Below are positions 1 to 8,018 of a stretch of DNA of 64,000 bases, in pieces. Source of the DNA: Clostridia bacterium (lineage in GTDB: Bacteria; Bacillota; Clostridia; Oscillospirales; QAMX01); assembly GCA_017532825.1 (NCBI GenBank), contig JAFXIT010000025.1, positions 1-64,000 on the forward strand. Reading direction: 5' to 3'. Position numbers and translations under genes: made by a program. The first letter of the stretch is position 1. Each line of letters starts with the position of its first letter. The notes below the pieces were generated by a model. It was not told the DNA's origin and did no database searches. It worked only from the letters and a program-made list of their open reading frames with translations.

Positions 1-1138
1 CCTCTCCGTTGCCGCCCAGGGCGGTGACGGTGCGGTCGCAGTCAAAGAGCAGACGGTAGGTCTTGGGGGCTTTGGCGTAGGGATCGTCGGCTGCGGCGAC
101 AAAGAGGGCGTAGCTTCCGTCGTTTGCACGGGACACCATCTGTCCGACAACAACGGCCTCGCCGTTTTCGGCTCTGACGTTGCGGAAGACCCCCGTCGAC
201 AGAGAGTCGATCGGCTCCGGCTTGACCGCCTCCAGCCAGGGCGTACCCGCAAAGCCGACGAAATGGGTCGCGGTACGGCGGTATTTCATATATTCCTTTG
301 CGATGGTCTTTATCTCGTGGTTGACCGTCTTGAGCTTATCGTACTGCTCGGTCTTTTCGCCCTTGTCGTCAAGGACCTGGTTGTGCCACCAGCCTTCGGT
401 GTAGCAGGCCCAGGTAATATTCTCGGCTCCGAAGGCCATGGCGGTATAGGCCTGGAAGCGCAGATTGTCTTCCGACATCCACTCCTCGGGGCGGTTTGAG
501 TTGACCTGCAGGACTATCCACATACTTCTTCCGCTCTTAAGGCAGGCGTCGGACACGACACGGAGGTTCTCGTAGGCACGGGTGACGTCTACGGCATACA
601 GGTAGAAGTCGTAGCAGATATAGTCCGCCTCGACGCACTCGCAGTATTTTGCAATGTGCTCCTCATAGGTCGCAGTACCCAGCTGGCTGAGCGCCTGCTC
701 ATCGGTATTTTCGGCGACCGAGGCATAGTTGGGATAGAGGTTCAGGTAGGCAAACTGGTTTTCAAAAAGCCTGTCGACCGTTGCCATGACCCTTCCGTGG
801 TGGGGAAGATCGAGAGCCGATGGCTCGTCACCGACGTCAACGGCCCATATTGCGGGGTGGTCGACAAATTCGGAGGCCTTCTTCTCGTAGGTCTCGATGG
901 GATGGGTAGAGGCAAACTTGCCTGCGCCGCCACCGCCCCAGCCGGGGACGATGCCGTGTACGAACGCACCGACGCCGTACTTTTCAAAGAGGTCCAGCAT
1001 GGGCTTGTCGTAGTTTACGCAGATGACGAAGTCCAGTCCGCTCTCAGCGAGCTCACGGATGTGTTTTTCGCTCCTTGCGTAGGGAGCCAGGCAGTAGACG
1101 CCGAGGTTGAGCTTTGATCTGTCAAAACGCTTATTCAT
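1..1138 (-). CDS. glycoside-hydrolase-like TIM-barrel protein, copy A (partial)
   Basis: The reading frame is open from an ATG at 1138 to the window edge (379 codons), so the C-terminus is missing. It is a close tandem copy of the next gene: by eye about 85% identical over the first ~128 residues, with a 3-residue deletion near residue 68. The segment PAIWAVDVGDEPS resembles the acid/base region of clan-A glycosidases (N/DEP), followed by barrel-like segments rich in aromatics. It starts 13 bases after copy B ends and carries the RBS GGAGGTAATGTT. It is probably the third gene of an operon led by the MBL hydrolase. No signal peptide is seen, so action on imported oligosaccharides is inferred. 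The substrate and exact GH family are unknown. Confidence 0.7.
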   Translation of the reverse strand, partial: MNKRFDRSKLNLGVYCLAPYARSEKHIRELAESGLDFVICVNYDKPMLDLFEKYGVGAFVHGIVPGWGGGGAGKFASTHPIETYEKKASEFVDHPAIWAVDVGDEPSALDLPHHGRVMATVDRLFENQFAYLNLYPNYASVAENTDEQALSQLGTATYEEHIAKYCECVEADYICYDFYLYAVDVTRAYENLRVVSDACLKSGRSMWIVLQVNSNRPEEWMSEDNLRFQAYTAMAFGAENITWACYTEGWWHNQVLDDKGEKTEQYDKLKTVNHEIKTIAKEYMKYRRTATHFVGFAGTPWLEAVKPEPIDSLSTGVFRNVRAENGEAVVVGQMVSRANDGSYALFVAAADDPYAKAPKTYRLLFDCDRTVTALGGNGE

Positions 1139-1151
1139 AACATTACCTCCA

Positions 1152-2378
1152 TTATTTTGCAACTATGAGTACGCCTTCGTTGGAGCGAAGGGTGACGGCC
1201 TTTTTGCCCTCTCCGAGGTCCTCGACGGCTACCTCGCCGTTGCCGCCCAGAGCGGTGACGGTGCGGTCGCAGTCAAAGAGCAGACGGTAGGTCTTTATAT
1301 TTTCGCAGTAGGGATCGTCTGCCGCGGCGACAAAGAGGGCGTAGCTTCCGTCGTTCGCACGGGACACCATCTGGCCTACGACGACGGCCTCGCCGTTTTC
1401 GGCTCTGACGTTGCGGAAAACGCCGGTGGAGAAGGACTCCTCGGGCTCCTGCTTGACCTTTTCAAGCCAGGGCGTACCCGCAAAGCCGACGAAATGGGTC
1501 GCAGTACGGCGGTATTTCATATATTCCTTTGCGATGGTCTTTATTTCGTGGTTGACCGTCTTCATCTTGTCGTACTGCTCGGTCTTTTCGCCCTTGTCGT
1601 CAAGTATCTGGTTGTGCCACCAGCCTGCGGTGTAGCAGGCCCAGGTGATATTCTCGGCTCCGAAGGCCATAGCGGTATAGGCCTGGAAGCGCATATTGTC
1701 GGCCGAGATCCAGACCTCGGGGCGGTTGTGGTTGACCTGCAGGACTATCCACATACTTCTTCCGCTCTTAAGGCAGGCATCTGCTACGATGCGGAGGTTC
1801 TCGCAGGCACGGGTGACGTCTATGGAGTAGAGGTAGAAGTCGTAGCAGATGTAGTCCGACTCGACGCACTCGCAGTATTTTGCAATGTGCTCCTCATAGG
1901 TCGCAGTACCCAGCTGACTTACGGTCTGGTCGGCGGTGTTTTGGGCAACCGATGCGTAGTTGGGATAGAGGTTGAGGTAGGCAAACTGGTTATCAAAGAG
2001 TCTGTCTACCGTTGCCATGACCTTTCCGTAGTGGGGGAAGTCGAGTGCCGAGGGCTCGTCACCGACGTCTATTGCCCATATTGCGGGGTGGTCGACAAAT
2101 TCGGAGGCCTTCTGCTCGTAGACCTCGATGGGATGGGTAGAGGCAAACTTTCCTGCGTTATCGCCGTCACCGCCCCACCAGCCGGGGACTATCCCGTTTA
2201 CAAAGCCGCCGATGCCGTACTTCTCAAAGAGGTCAAGGGTAGGCTTGTCATAGTTTACGCCTATGACGAAGTCCAGTCCGCTTTCGGCTATCTCACGGAT
2301 GTGTTTTTCGGTCCTTGCGTAGGGAGCCAGACAGTAGACGCCGAGGTTGAGCTTTGATCTGTCAAAACGCTTATTCAT
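1152..2378 (-). CDS. glycoside-hydrolase-like TIM-barrel protein, copy B
   Basis: A complete 408-residue protein that starts MNKRFDRSKLNLGVYC, has no signal peptide and is therefore likely cytoplasmic. Residues ~95-108 (PAIWAIDVGDEPSA) resemble the catalytic acid/base stretch of clan-A retaining glycosidases. The C-terminal ~100 residues look like a beta-sandwich domain (GEAVVVGQMVSRANDGSYALFV). It starts 17 bases after the MBL-fold gene, with GGAGAGATAGATTT before the ATG, and is followed 13 bases on by its paralogue. The GH42-like assignment is inferred from motif style only. The duplicated pair suggests either dosage or two related substrates. Confidence 0.7.
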   Translation of the reverse strand: MNKRFDRSKLNLGVYCLAPYARTEKHIREIAESGLDFVIGVNYDKPTLDLFEKYGIGGFVNGIVPGWWGGDGDNAGKFASTHPIEVYEQKASEFVDHPAIWAIDVGDEPSALDFPHYGKVMATVDRLFDNQFAYLNLYPNYASVAQNTADQTVSQLGTATYEEHIAKYCECVESDYICYDFYLYSIDVTRACENLRIVADACLKSGRSMWIVLQVNHNRPEVWISADNMRFQAYTAMAFGAENITWACYTAGWWHNQILDDKGEKTEQYDKMKTVNHEIKTIAKEYMKYRRTATHFVGFAGTPWLEKVKQEPEESFSTGVFRNVRAENGEAVVVGQMVSRANDGSYALFVAAADDPYCENIKTYRLLFDCDRTVTALGGNGEVAVEDLGEGKKAVTLRSNEGVLIVAK

Positions 2379-2395
2379 AAATCTATCTCTCCTTT

Positions 2396-3118
2396 TTAAA
2401 GTGTGATCTCTGCCCCGTCGGTGGTAAGCATGGCGGGAATAGGATCTATTGCATTACGCAGGTATACAAACCGTTCGCTGTTGGGACGTCCGAGATAGTT
2501 GCCGTAGTGGTTTATATATACCGAGCGGATGTTGTGCTTTTTTATTTCGTCGACATAATCGTTGACCCACAGATGTGCGCCCTCGAGCACCGCAGCATCG
2601 ATGTCGTAAATGTCGGGGAAGTCAATGCCGGGTCCCTTGATGTCGCCCGAGAAGAGTATCCTCTTACCCTCAGCCTCGACGAGGAAGGCACGCGAATCGG
2701 GAGCATGCATGGTCTTGATGGCAGTTACCTTTAACACACCGTCATCAAAGAAGGTACCCTCTCTGACTACCTCAAGCTTCTGGGTCGGGCGAAGCTCGTA
2801 GCCGTATGCATCAAGGAATTGGCCCACAAGCTTTACAAGGTTCTCACCCGGAACGTAGACGGGAGGATCGGCCTCTCTGTAATACCAGGAGGTTATGGCA
2901 TAGAAGGGAAGCAGACCCACCGAATGATCCATATGGGAGTGGGTGATGAATATTCCGCTGACAGACTCAAATGGAATACGCTTGTCTGCAAGGACCTGTG
3001 CAAGGTCACAACCTGCATCGATAAAATAGTTCCTGCCACCCACCTCTATGCGGGTACAGGCGCATTTTTTGCCTGCCTCCGGCACTCCGTGGCTTGTTCC
3101 TTCAAAGATTATTCTCAC
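2396..3118 (-). CDS. MBL-fold metallo-hydrolase
   Basis: A 240-residue metallo-beta-lactamase-fold protein. The metal-binding signature HSHMDH lies at residues ~59-64, and further ligand-like positions follow (TMHAPDS, LFSGD, NHYGN). The N-terminus RIIFEGTSHGVPE is typical of the RNase Z/PhnP-like branch that hydrolyses phosphodiesters. I chose the GTG at 3118 because AGAGGTGATATT precedes it and the domain starts there; upstream frame residues look non-coding. It is the first gene of an operon with the two glycosidase-like genes. The substrate is unknown. A paralogous fold occurs at 11778-12542, but the two are not close in sequence. Confidence 0.8.
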   Translation of the reverse strand: MRIIFEGTSHGVPEAGKKCACTRIEVGGRNYFIDAGCDLAQVLADKRIPFESVSGIFITHSHMDHSVGLLPFYAITSWYYREADPPVYVPGENLVKLVGQFLDAYGYELRPTQKLEVVREGTFFDDGVLKVTAIKTMHAPDSRAFLVEAEGKRILFSGDIKGPGIDFPDIYDIDAAVLEGAHLWVNDYVDEIKKHNIRSVYINHYGNYLGRPNSERFVYLRNAIDPIPAMLTTDGAEITL

Positions 3119-3258
3119 AATATCACCTCTATCTGAATTTTTCTGTAAATGTGCAGATCTCTCTTCCAAATACCGACTTTCCGTTTCGTCAAAGGCATTG
3201 TCGTGTGTCAGTGTCTGCTATAACCTTTTTTCGGTCGACACCCCCACTCTCTGCGGAT

Positions 3259-3287
3259 ATTATAACATGTCAAAATCCATACTGCAA
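3259..3287 (-). promoter_or_regulatory. sigma-A-type promoter for the MBL/glycosidase operon
   Basis: On the minus strand TTGCAG, a 17-base spacer, then TATAAT. The -35 abuts the terminator hairpin of the neighbouring lipoprotein gene. It leaves a leader of ~135 bases before the GTG at 3118, in which I see no recognised riboswitch. Confidence 0.6.
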
Positions 3288-3323
3288 TAAGAAAAAACAC
3301 CTCGAAGAGGTGTTTTTTCTTAT
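3287..3323. terminator. terminator of the lipoprotein gene
   Basis: A perfect 15-bp stem (AAGAAAAAACACCTC / complement) with a GAA loop. A/T tracts on both sides allow function in either direction. It lies just past the stop of the minus-strand lipoprotein. Confidence 0.85.
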
Positions 3324-3326
3324 TGC

Positions 3327-3788
3327 TCACAGCTCGTAGGAAAGCTCCCGAAGAAGTCTTTCAAGCTCCTTTTTAAGGCTCCGGGTTACGTCTAAATACG
3401 ACTCAAACGTCTCGCTGACATCGGTGACCGCTTCAAGATAGGCGCTGTATGCATCCATTACCTTCTTGGTAAGCTCAGAATACTTTGACTTCCTAACCGA
3501 CCTAAAAATCTCCACTATCTCATTATCGGCCGCCTTGATCTCTTTAATATCGTCGGCTCTGTCGCTTTGAGCAGACCGCATAGCGTCCTGTATGCTTCCG
3601 CCAAATCCGTCACTGCCAAACAATTCTCGCCCATCCGAGTATACCTTCTCCGCCAATAAATCCAACAGCAGCTTATTTCCCGAAACCTTATCGTAAAATT
3701 TTTTAAGTGTAGTTTCTTCCCCCGTACAGCCGAACGCACACAGGCAGATCACGACGCACAGTATAACCGCCAATACCCTTTTTATCAC
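3327..3788 (-). CDS. small lipoprotein of unknown function
   Basis: A 153-residue protein with a classic lipoprotein signal: basic MIKR, hydrophobic VLAVILCVVICL, and lipobox CAFGC with the modifiable Cys at ~21. The mature part is charged and helical (DKVSGNKLLLDLLAEKVY, TRSLKKELERLLRELSYEL) and may form a coiled coil. I do not recognise a family. The GTG start at 3788 is supported by AGAGGTGATAAAGG just upstream. It is monocistronic, between a consensus promoter and a strong terminator. Likely membrane-anchored on the outside of the cell. Confidence 0.75.
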   Translation of the reverse strand: MIKRVLAVILCVVICLCAFGCTGEETTLKKFYDKVSGNKLLLDLLAEKVYSDGRELFGSDGFGGSIQDAMRSAQSDRADDIKEIKAADNEIVEIFRSVRKSKYSELTKKVMDAYSAYLEAVTDVSETFESYLDVTRSLKKELERLLRELSYEL

Positions 3789-3835
3789 CCTTTATCACCT
3801 CTTTTTAATCAATGTGCATGTCCGAAGTTCGATAA

Positions 3836-3864
3836 ATTATACTCAATATTTTAAGTATTGTCAA
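3836..3864 (-). promoter_or_regulatory. consensus promoter of the lipoprotein gene
   Basis: On the minus strand TTGACA, 17 bases, TATAAT: a perfect consensus. It is divergent from the small HTH gene, and a 10-bp palindrome ATGATATCAT at 3875-3884 lies between the two genes and could be an operator. Confidence 0.8.
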
Positions 3865-3901
3865 AGGGTTGAACATGATATCATATAGATAGGTGAATGA
3901 A

Positions 3902-4102
3902 ATGATAAGTTACAAGCCGTTTTATGAGACTCTTTTAAAAAAGGGCATTACCGAATACAACTTGATATTCAAGCAGGGCTTCTCCGCCAACACCCTCCAC
4001 AGAATGAAAAAGGGTGAAGCAATAAGCACAAAAACGCTCGATGCCCTCTGTTATGCCCTCGACTGCAGCATATCCGACATAATAAAATTTGAAAAAGAAT
4101 AA
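3902..4102 (+). CDS. small Cro/C1-type HTH regulator
   Basis: A 66-residue protein that is almost entirely an XRE-family helix-turn-helix: ITEYNLIFKQGFSANTLHRMKKGEAISTKTL followed by the typical LDALCYALDCSISDIIKF. The ATG at 3902 has AGGTG six bases upstream; a GTG at 3893 would overlap that RBS. It is likely a DNA-binding autoregulator. The divergent lipoprotein gene and the palindrome between them suggest that it may control that gene (inference). No partner toxin is visible. Confidence 0.85.
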   Translation: MISYKPFYETLLKKGITEYNLIFKQGFSANTLHRMKKGEAISTKTLDALCYALDCSISDIIKFEKE

Positions 4103-4141
4103 TACCCGGCTTCCTTGACAGGCAGGCCGGGTATTATTTTG
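4099..4141. terminator. terminator after the small HTH gene and the nucleotidase operon
   Basis: The stem AATACCCGGC / GCCGGGTATT with a 15-base loop is followed by ATTTTG. It overlaps the HTH stop codon and also faces the end of the minus-strand 5'-nucleotidase gene, so it may serve both. Confidence 0.75.
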
Positions 4142-4151
4142 ATCAAAAAGT

Positions 4152-5807
4152 TTATTTCACAGTGATCCTTCCCTGTGCTGCGGCGTATTCCTCTCCGATA
4201 TTGCCGCCGAGAATGTCGGCAACGTAGGTGATAAGCACCTCGTAGTCCGACATCGCCCTGTCAATAAGAAAGACGTTGTCGGAAAAGATGGAGTGGCCGC
4301 AGCCGCTGTCGGCAAGGAGGTAGTTGTGGGAGGCGACGGTGTAGGTGCGCTCAAGCTCGATGGGGTGATACTCCCCGTCGTCTCCGAGCACCTCGACGTC
4401 CTTTACCCTTCTGTTCTCACCTATTGAGGCAAGCATAAAATTCTCGTCAAAGACCACGCTCGACTCCACCGAGGTATCGATGGTAAAGCGTATGCCCGAG
4501 ACCTGCAGAAAGCTTCCGTTCTCACCCACGGCCGCGCCGTCGGCGGCATACTCGCTTTGGACCTCGCAGACCGAGACCTCAAGGGCGTCGACTATCTCTC
4601 TTCCCGTGGCCTCGACCATACAAAGGGTGTTTCCGAAGGGATGCACGGCTATCATATCGGCGTAGGTCACACCGCCTGCGGCAATGTCTGCACGCACGCC
4701 GCCGCCGTTTACAAGGCCGATGTCGGCCCCCGCCACGGCACGGTAGGCGTCTGCGCAGAGGTTTCCGATATTGGTCTCACGGCTGCGGACAAGTCTTACG
4801 CCGTCGGAGGTATATCCCGTCAGAAGCAGGCTGCTTTGGGCGATGACGGTGTTGAGCTCCTCCTCGTAGCTTGCCTTGATGCCCTCGATAAAGGCCACAG
4901 TGTCGGCATCACGGTCGGGAAGGTCGGAAACAAGCCCCACGGTGATATTGCCCGAAGGGGTTATGGTAAGACGGCCGATGTTGTTGAGCTTTGTACCCGT
5001 GGAGGCAAGGAGGACTTTCTGTCCCGCCTTGTTTTTATGTATCTCGCAGGGGATAACGCTGTGCTCGTGGGCGTCAAGCAGGGCGTCAACGCCGACGGTA
5101 TTTCTGATGAGGTCGACCGAGGAATAGGGGCTGTATGCCTCGGTGTCACCCAGATGGGTAAGCAGGATGACGTAGTCTGCACCCTTTGCACGGCAGTCGT
5201 CGATATATCCCTGTACCAGGGTATAAAGCTCGCTTCCGTCACCGTTTGCAAAGCTGTATACGAACTCGCCGTCCTCCATAAAGTAGGTCGGTGTGGAGCT
5301 GGTAATTGTGTAGGGTGTCGACAGGCCGATAAAGGCCACGTCGGTATCGCCGTAGGATATTATTTTGTAGGGCTTTGTATCGGCAAGGACGTTTTCACCC
5401 GAGCCGTGGTAGGTCACGTTTGCGGCAAGGTAGGTGGCGTTTGACCTGGAGATGAGCATTTTCAGCTGTTCCATACCGAAGTCAAACTCGTGGTTGCCAA
5501 GGATCGCAATATCGTAGCCGACCTCATTCATAATGTCGACTATGTACTCGCCGTCGGATACCGCACCTATCAGGTCGCCCTGAATGGCGTCGCCGCAGTC
5601 AACGAGGGTAACGTAGGGAGTAAGACCCAGGCAGTATTCCTTGTAGGCGGCAAGCCCTGCGTAGCCGATGTTTTCATCCACGCCGCAGTGTACGTCGTTT
5701 GTAAAGAGGATGATTATGTCCTCATCCTTTTTCCCGCCGAGGTCGGCAAGGAGCACTACTGCCAGTATTGCCGCCAAAACGATGGAAAGTATCCTGTATC
5801 TTTTCAT
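4152..5807 (-). CDS. 5'-nucleotidase / UshA-like metallophosphoesterase
   Basis: A 551-residue protein. An N-terminal membrane or export segment (RILSIVLAAILAVVLLADL) is followed by a calcineurin-type metallophosphoesterase domain with FTNDVHCG, VDCGDAIQGD, GNHEFDFG and DAHEHSV metal-ligand motifs. It ends with the 5'-nucleotidase C-terminal domain (ETNIGNLCADAYR, NGGGVRADI, HPFGNTL). Such enzymes release phosphate and nucleosides from extracellular nucleotides or UDP-sugars. The ATG at 5807 has GAAGGAGAAAAA upstream. It is the last gene of a four-gene operon. No sortase or lipobox signal is seen, so it is probably anchored by the uncleaved N-terminal segment. Confidence 0.88.
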   Translation of the reverse strand: MKRYRILSIVLAAILAVVLLADLGGKKDEDIIILFTNDVHCGVDENIGYAGLAAYKEYCLGLTPYVTLVDCGDAIQGDLIGAVSDGEYIVDIMNEVGYDIAILGNHEFDFGMEQLKMLISRSNATYLAANVTYHGSGENVLADTKPYKIISYGDTDVAFIGLSTPYTITSSTPTYFMEDGEFVYSFANGDGSELYTLVQGYIDDCRAKGADYVILLTHLGDTEAYSPYSSVDLIRNTVGVDALLDAHEHSVIPCEIHKNKAGQKVLLASTGTKLNNIGRLTITPSGNITVGLVSDLPDRDADTVAFIEGIKASYEEELNTVIAQSSLLLTGYTSDGVRLVRSRETNIGNLCADAYRAVAGADIGLVNGGGVRADIAAGGVTYADMIAVHPFGNTLCMVEATGREIVDALEVSVCEVQSEYAADGAAVGENGSFLQVSGIRFTIDTSVESSVVFDENFMLASIGENRRVKDVEVLGDDGEYHPIELERTYTVASHNYLLADSGCGHSIFSDNVFLIDRAMSDYEVLITYVADILGGNIGEEYAAAQGRITVK

Positions 5808-5820
5808 TTTTTCTCCTTCA

Positions 5821-6960
5821 TTACTCTGCAAACGAGGCGTTTACCGCCTTTTCGAAGTGGCGTGCAGAACGGTTGCCCGCTCCGCCGTCGTGGCCCGAAT
5901 TCTTCATAAACACCGCCGCAATGCGGTTCTCGGGGTCGACCCAATAGTGGGTGCCATAGGCCCCGCTCCAGCCGAAGGTACCCACCGCCAGGTAGCGGTA
6001 TTCCTCACTGACGATGACCCTCACGCCAAGTCCCCAGCGCTCTCTGCCGTTCATTATCTCGGTAGGCACGATGGGAGTTCCCATCGTCTTGACCAGCTCC
6101 TCGGGAAGGACCCGTCGGTTAATGCCCATGCCGCCGTTGAGAAGCATCCTTGCAAAGAGGGAATAGTCGTAAAGGGTGGACACAAGTCCCCCTCCGCCGA
6201 GGTAGTGGGTGCAGGGATACTCTCCAAATGAGCAGTCCTTTTCGGTGGAGAGGACGATGCTTTGTCCGTCCTTCTTTCCGTGCATATCTATCACCCTCCC
6301 CCACTGCTCGGGTGTGGGAATATAGGTGGTGTCGGTCATGCCGCAGGGCTCGAATATCTCGCTTTTGAGGTATTCGAGATGGTCTCTTCCCGTGAGCTTT
6401 TCGCATATCAGCACCGCAACGTCAAAGGCGGCAAGGGGGCTGTAGCTTTGAGCCGTCCTCGGCTCAAAATCAAGGCCTGCACGCAGGAAAAAGTCTACCG
6501 TGGCACGGGGGGTGGTCTTATCCTCGGGCTTCATCATTGCATGCTTTTCCATCGAGCAGCCAAAGCCCGAGGTGTGACTTAAAAGATCGGAAACCATTAT
6601 CTCGTTTTTTGCCTTGCCCAGATCCTCGATCTTGCCGTCGACAAGCTTGGTCACGTGAAGGTCGGCAAACTCCGGCAGATATTTCGATACGGGGTCGGAA
6701 AGGCTCAAAAGGCCGTCCCGTACCAGCGTCAGCACCGCCACGGAGGTTATGGGCTTGGTCATCGAGGCAAGACGGAATATCGTCCTGTCGGTGACGGGCG
6801 TCCCCTTTTCAAGGGAGGACACCCCAAAGCATCGGTCAAAAAGCACCTCGCCGTCCTGACTAACGAAATAGGCCGAGCCGAAGACGTTGTTTTGCTCTAA
6901 GTCCTCATTTGCAGCGGCTTCTATGTTTTTTATCAAAAGTTCCCTATCAAGTCTTCTCAT
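5821..6960 (-). CDS. serine hydrolase, class-C beta-lactamase / esterase family
   Basis: A 379-residue protein with the beta-lactamase fold of penicillin-binding-protein-like esterases. The SxxK motif is SMTK in LASMTKPITS (~residue 67), a YSP Tyr motif lies at ~166, and the C-terminal region WSGAYGTHYWVDP takes the place of the KTG-like strand. There is no signal peptide, which argues against a periplasm-type resistance enzyme and for an intracellular esterase or peptidase acting on an acylated substrate. It starts 2 bases after the CE15-like gene with GGGAGGACCTGAAG upstream. The context suggests a role in processing a decorated glycan (inference). Confidence 0.82.
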   Translation of the reverse strand: MRRLDRELLIKNIEAAANEDLEQNNVFGSAYFVSQDGEVLFDRCFGVSSLEKGTPVTDRTIFRLASMTKPITSVAVLTLVRDGLLSLSDPVSKYLPEFADLHVTKLVDGKIEDLGKAKNEIMVSDLLSHTSGFGCSMEKHAMMKPEDKTTPRATVDFFLRAGLDFEPRTAQSYSPLAAFDVAVLICEKLTGRDHLEYLKSEIFEPCGMTDTTYIPTPEQWGRVIDMHGKKDGQSIVLSTEKDCSFGEYPCTHYLGGGGLVSTLYDYSLFARMLLNGGMGINRRVLPEELVKTMGTPIVPTEIMNGRERWGLGVRVIVSEEYRYLAVGTFGWSGAYGTHYWVDPENRIAAVFMKNSGHDGGAGNRSARHFEKAVNASFAE

Positions 6961-6962
6961 CT

Positions 6963-8018
6963 TCAGGTCCTCCCTGTATGCTTTTCGATAAATTCTATAA
7001 ATGACAGCCAGTCCTGTCGGCTGAAGCTGTGGCTTCCACGTCTTAGGTGGTATCCTATGTCTCCCTCAAGGAAGTCTACCTTTCTTTGGCCCTTCCCAAG
7101 CTCGGCTATGCCCTCGCAGACAAAGCCCTTTTCAAAGGCAGGAGACGCCGCCCTGCAGCAAAGCTGCTCGGAAAGTGGGTCGGCCCAGACGTCCTCGCTT
7201 GCACTTCCGATAAGCACCCGTCTTGGGGCGATGGAGGCAAGAAGGAAGTGCTGGTCAAAGGGTACTTCATAATCTCTGTTTGAGTACTGCCCGTAGTTTT
7301 CGCAGAACCAGTGGGGAAAATTTCGGACTATGTCGGCAATCGACTCGCCGACCTTTCCCCTTGTTATCGCCGCACCCGAGCAGCCCGAGTCGTTGGAATA
7401 GACAAAGGCAAAGCGACTGTCGGTAGCAGCGGTGAAAAGTGCGGTCTTTCCAAGCCTTGAGTGTCCGCATACTGCGGCAGTATCGGTAAGGAAAAGGTCG
7501 GGACGGGTATAGGCGTAGTCAAGCACCCTCTGCGCCGCCCAGGCCCACATGGCTATCTTGCCCGGGCCGTCGGGGGGTCGTTTGCCGTCGGGATATATGA
7601 CCCCCGAAAGGCCGTTTGTATAGTCGGTATCGTCGGAGGTGACCTCCTTATAGCATACCGTCAGCAGGGCGTAGCCCATATCGGAGAGCTCCTCGGCGGG
7701 ATAGTATCTGTCGGGGATGTCGGGGCGGAAGTTTATGTTAACGATGACGGGATGGGGCTTTCCGTCGTTTGGACGCACCTCATAAAAGGGGAAGGAAAAC
7801 TCCCTTCCGTATATCCGTCCGCCCGCCCTGACACGGTTGCACAGTGCGCTCCCTCCGCAAAAATTTTCTATCATATCCTTCTTGACCGAGAAGGATAGCT
7901 CCTCGGGAGGAGGCGGAAGGAAGCCGTACTCCCCGCTTTGAAGCATCTCAAGCATTTCAGAGCGTTCCTTAAGGGGCGGAAGCCGCCTCCCAGCTACAAG
8001 TCTTTCAAGCTCATTCAT
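6963..8018 (-). CDS. CE15-like (glucuronoyl esterase type) alpha/beta hydrolase
   Basis: A 351-residue protein. The nucleophile elbow is GHSRLGKTAL, very close to the GCSRxGKGAL signature of CE15 4-O-methyl-glucuronoyl esterases. A candidate catalytic His lies in RRGSHSFS near the end. The motif AMWAWAAQRVLDY before the elbow is also typical. No signal peptide is seen. The ATG at 8018 overlaps the upstream stop by 8 bases, indicating translational coupling, and GAGGGTGAAGACG serves as RBS. Family members cut ester bonds between glucuronate and other moieties; the substrate here is inferred only by family. Confidence 0.75.
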   Translation of the reverse strand: MNELERLVAGRRLPPLKERSEMLEMLQSGEYGFLPPPPEELSFSVKKDMIENFCGGSALCNRVRAGGRIYGREFSFPFYEVRPNDGKPHPVIVNINFRPDIPDRYYPAEELSDMGYALLTVCYKEVTSDDTDYTNGLSGVIYPDGKRPPDGPGKIAMWAWAAQRVLDYAYTRPDLFLTDTAAVCGHSRLGKTALFTAATDSRFAFVYSNDSGCSGAAITRGKVGESIADIVRNFPHWFCENYGQYSNRDYEVPFDQHFLLASIAPRRVLIGSASEDVWADPLSEQLCCRAASPAFEKGFVCEGIAELGKGQRKVDFLEGDIGYHLRRGSHSFSRQDWLSFIEFIEKHTGRT

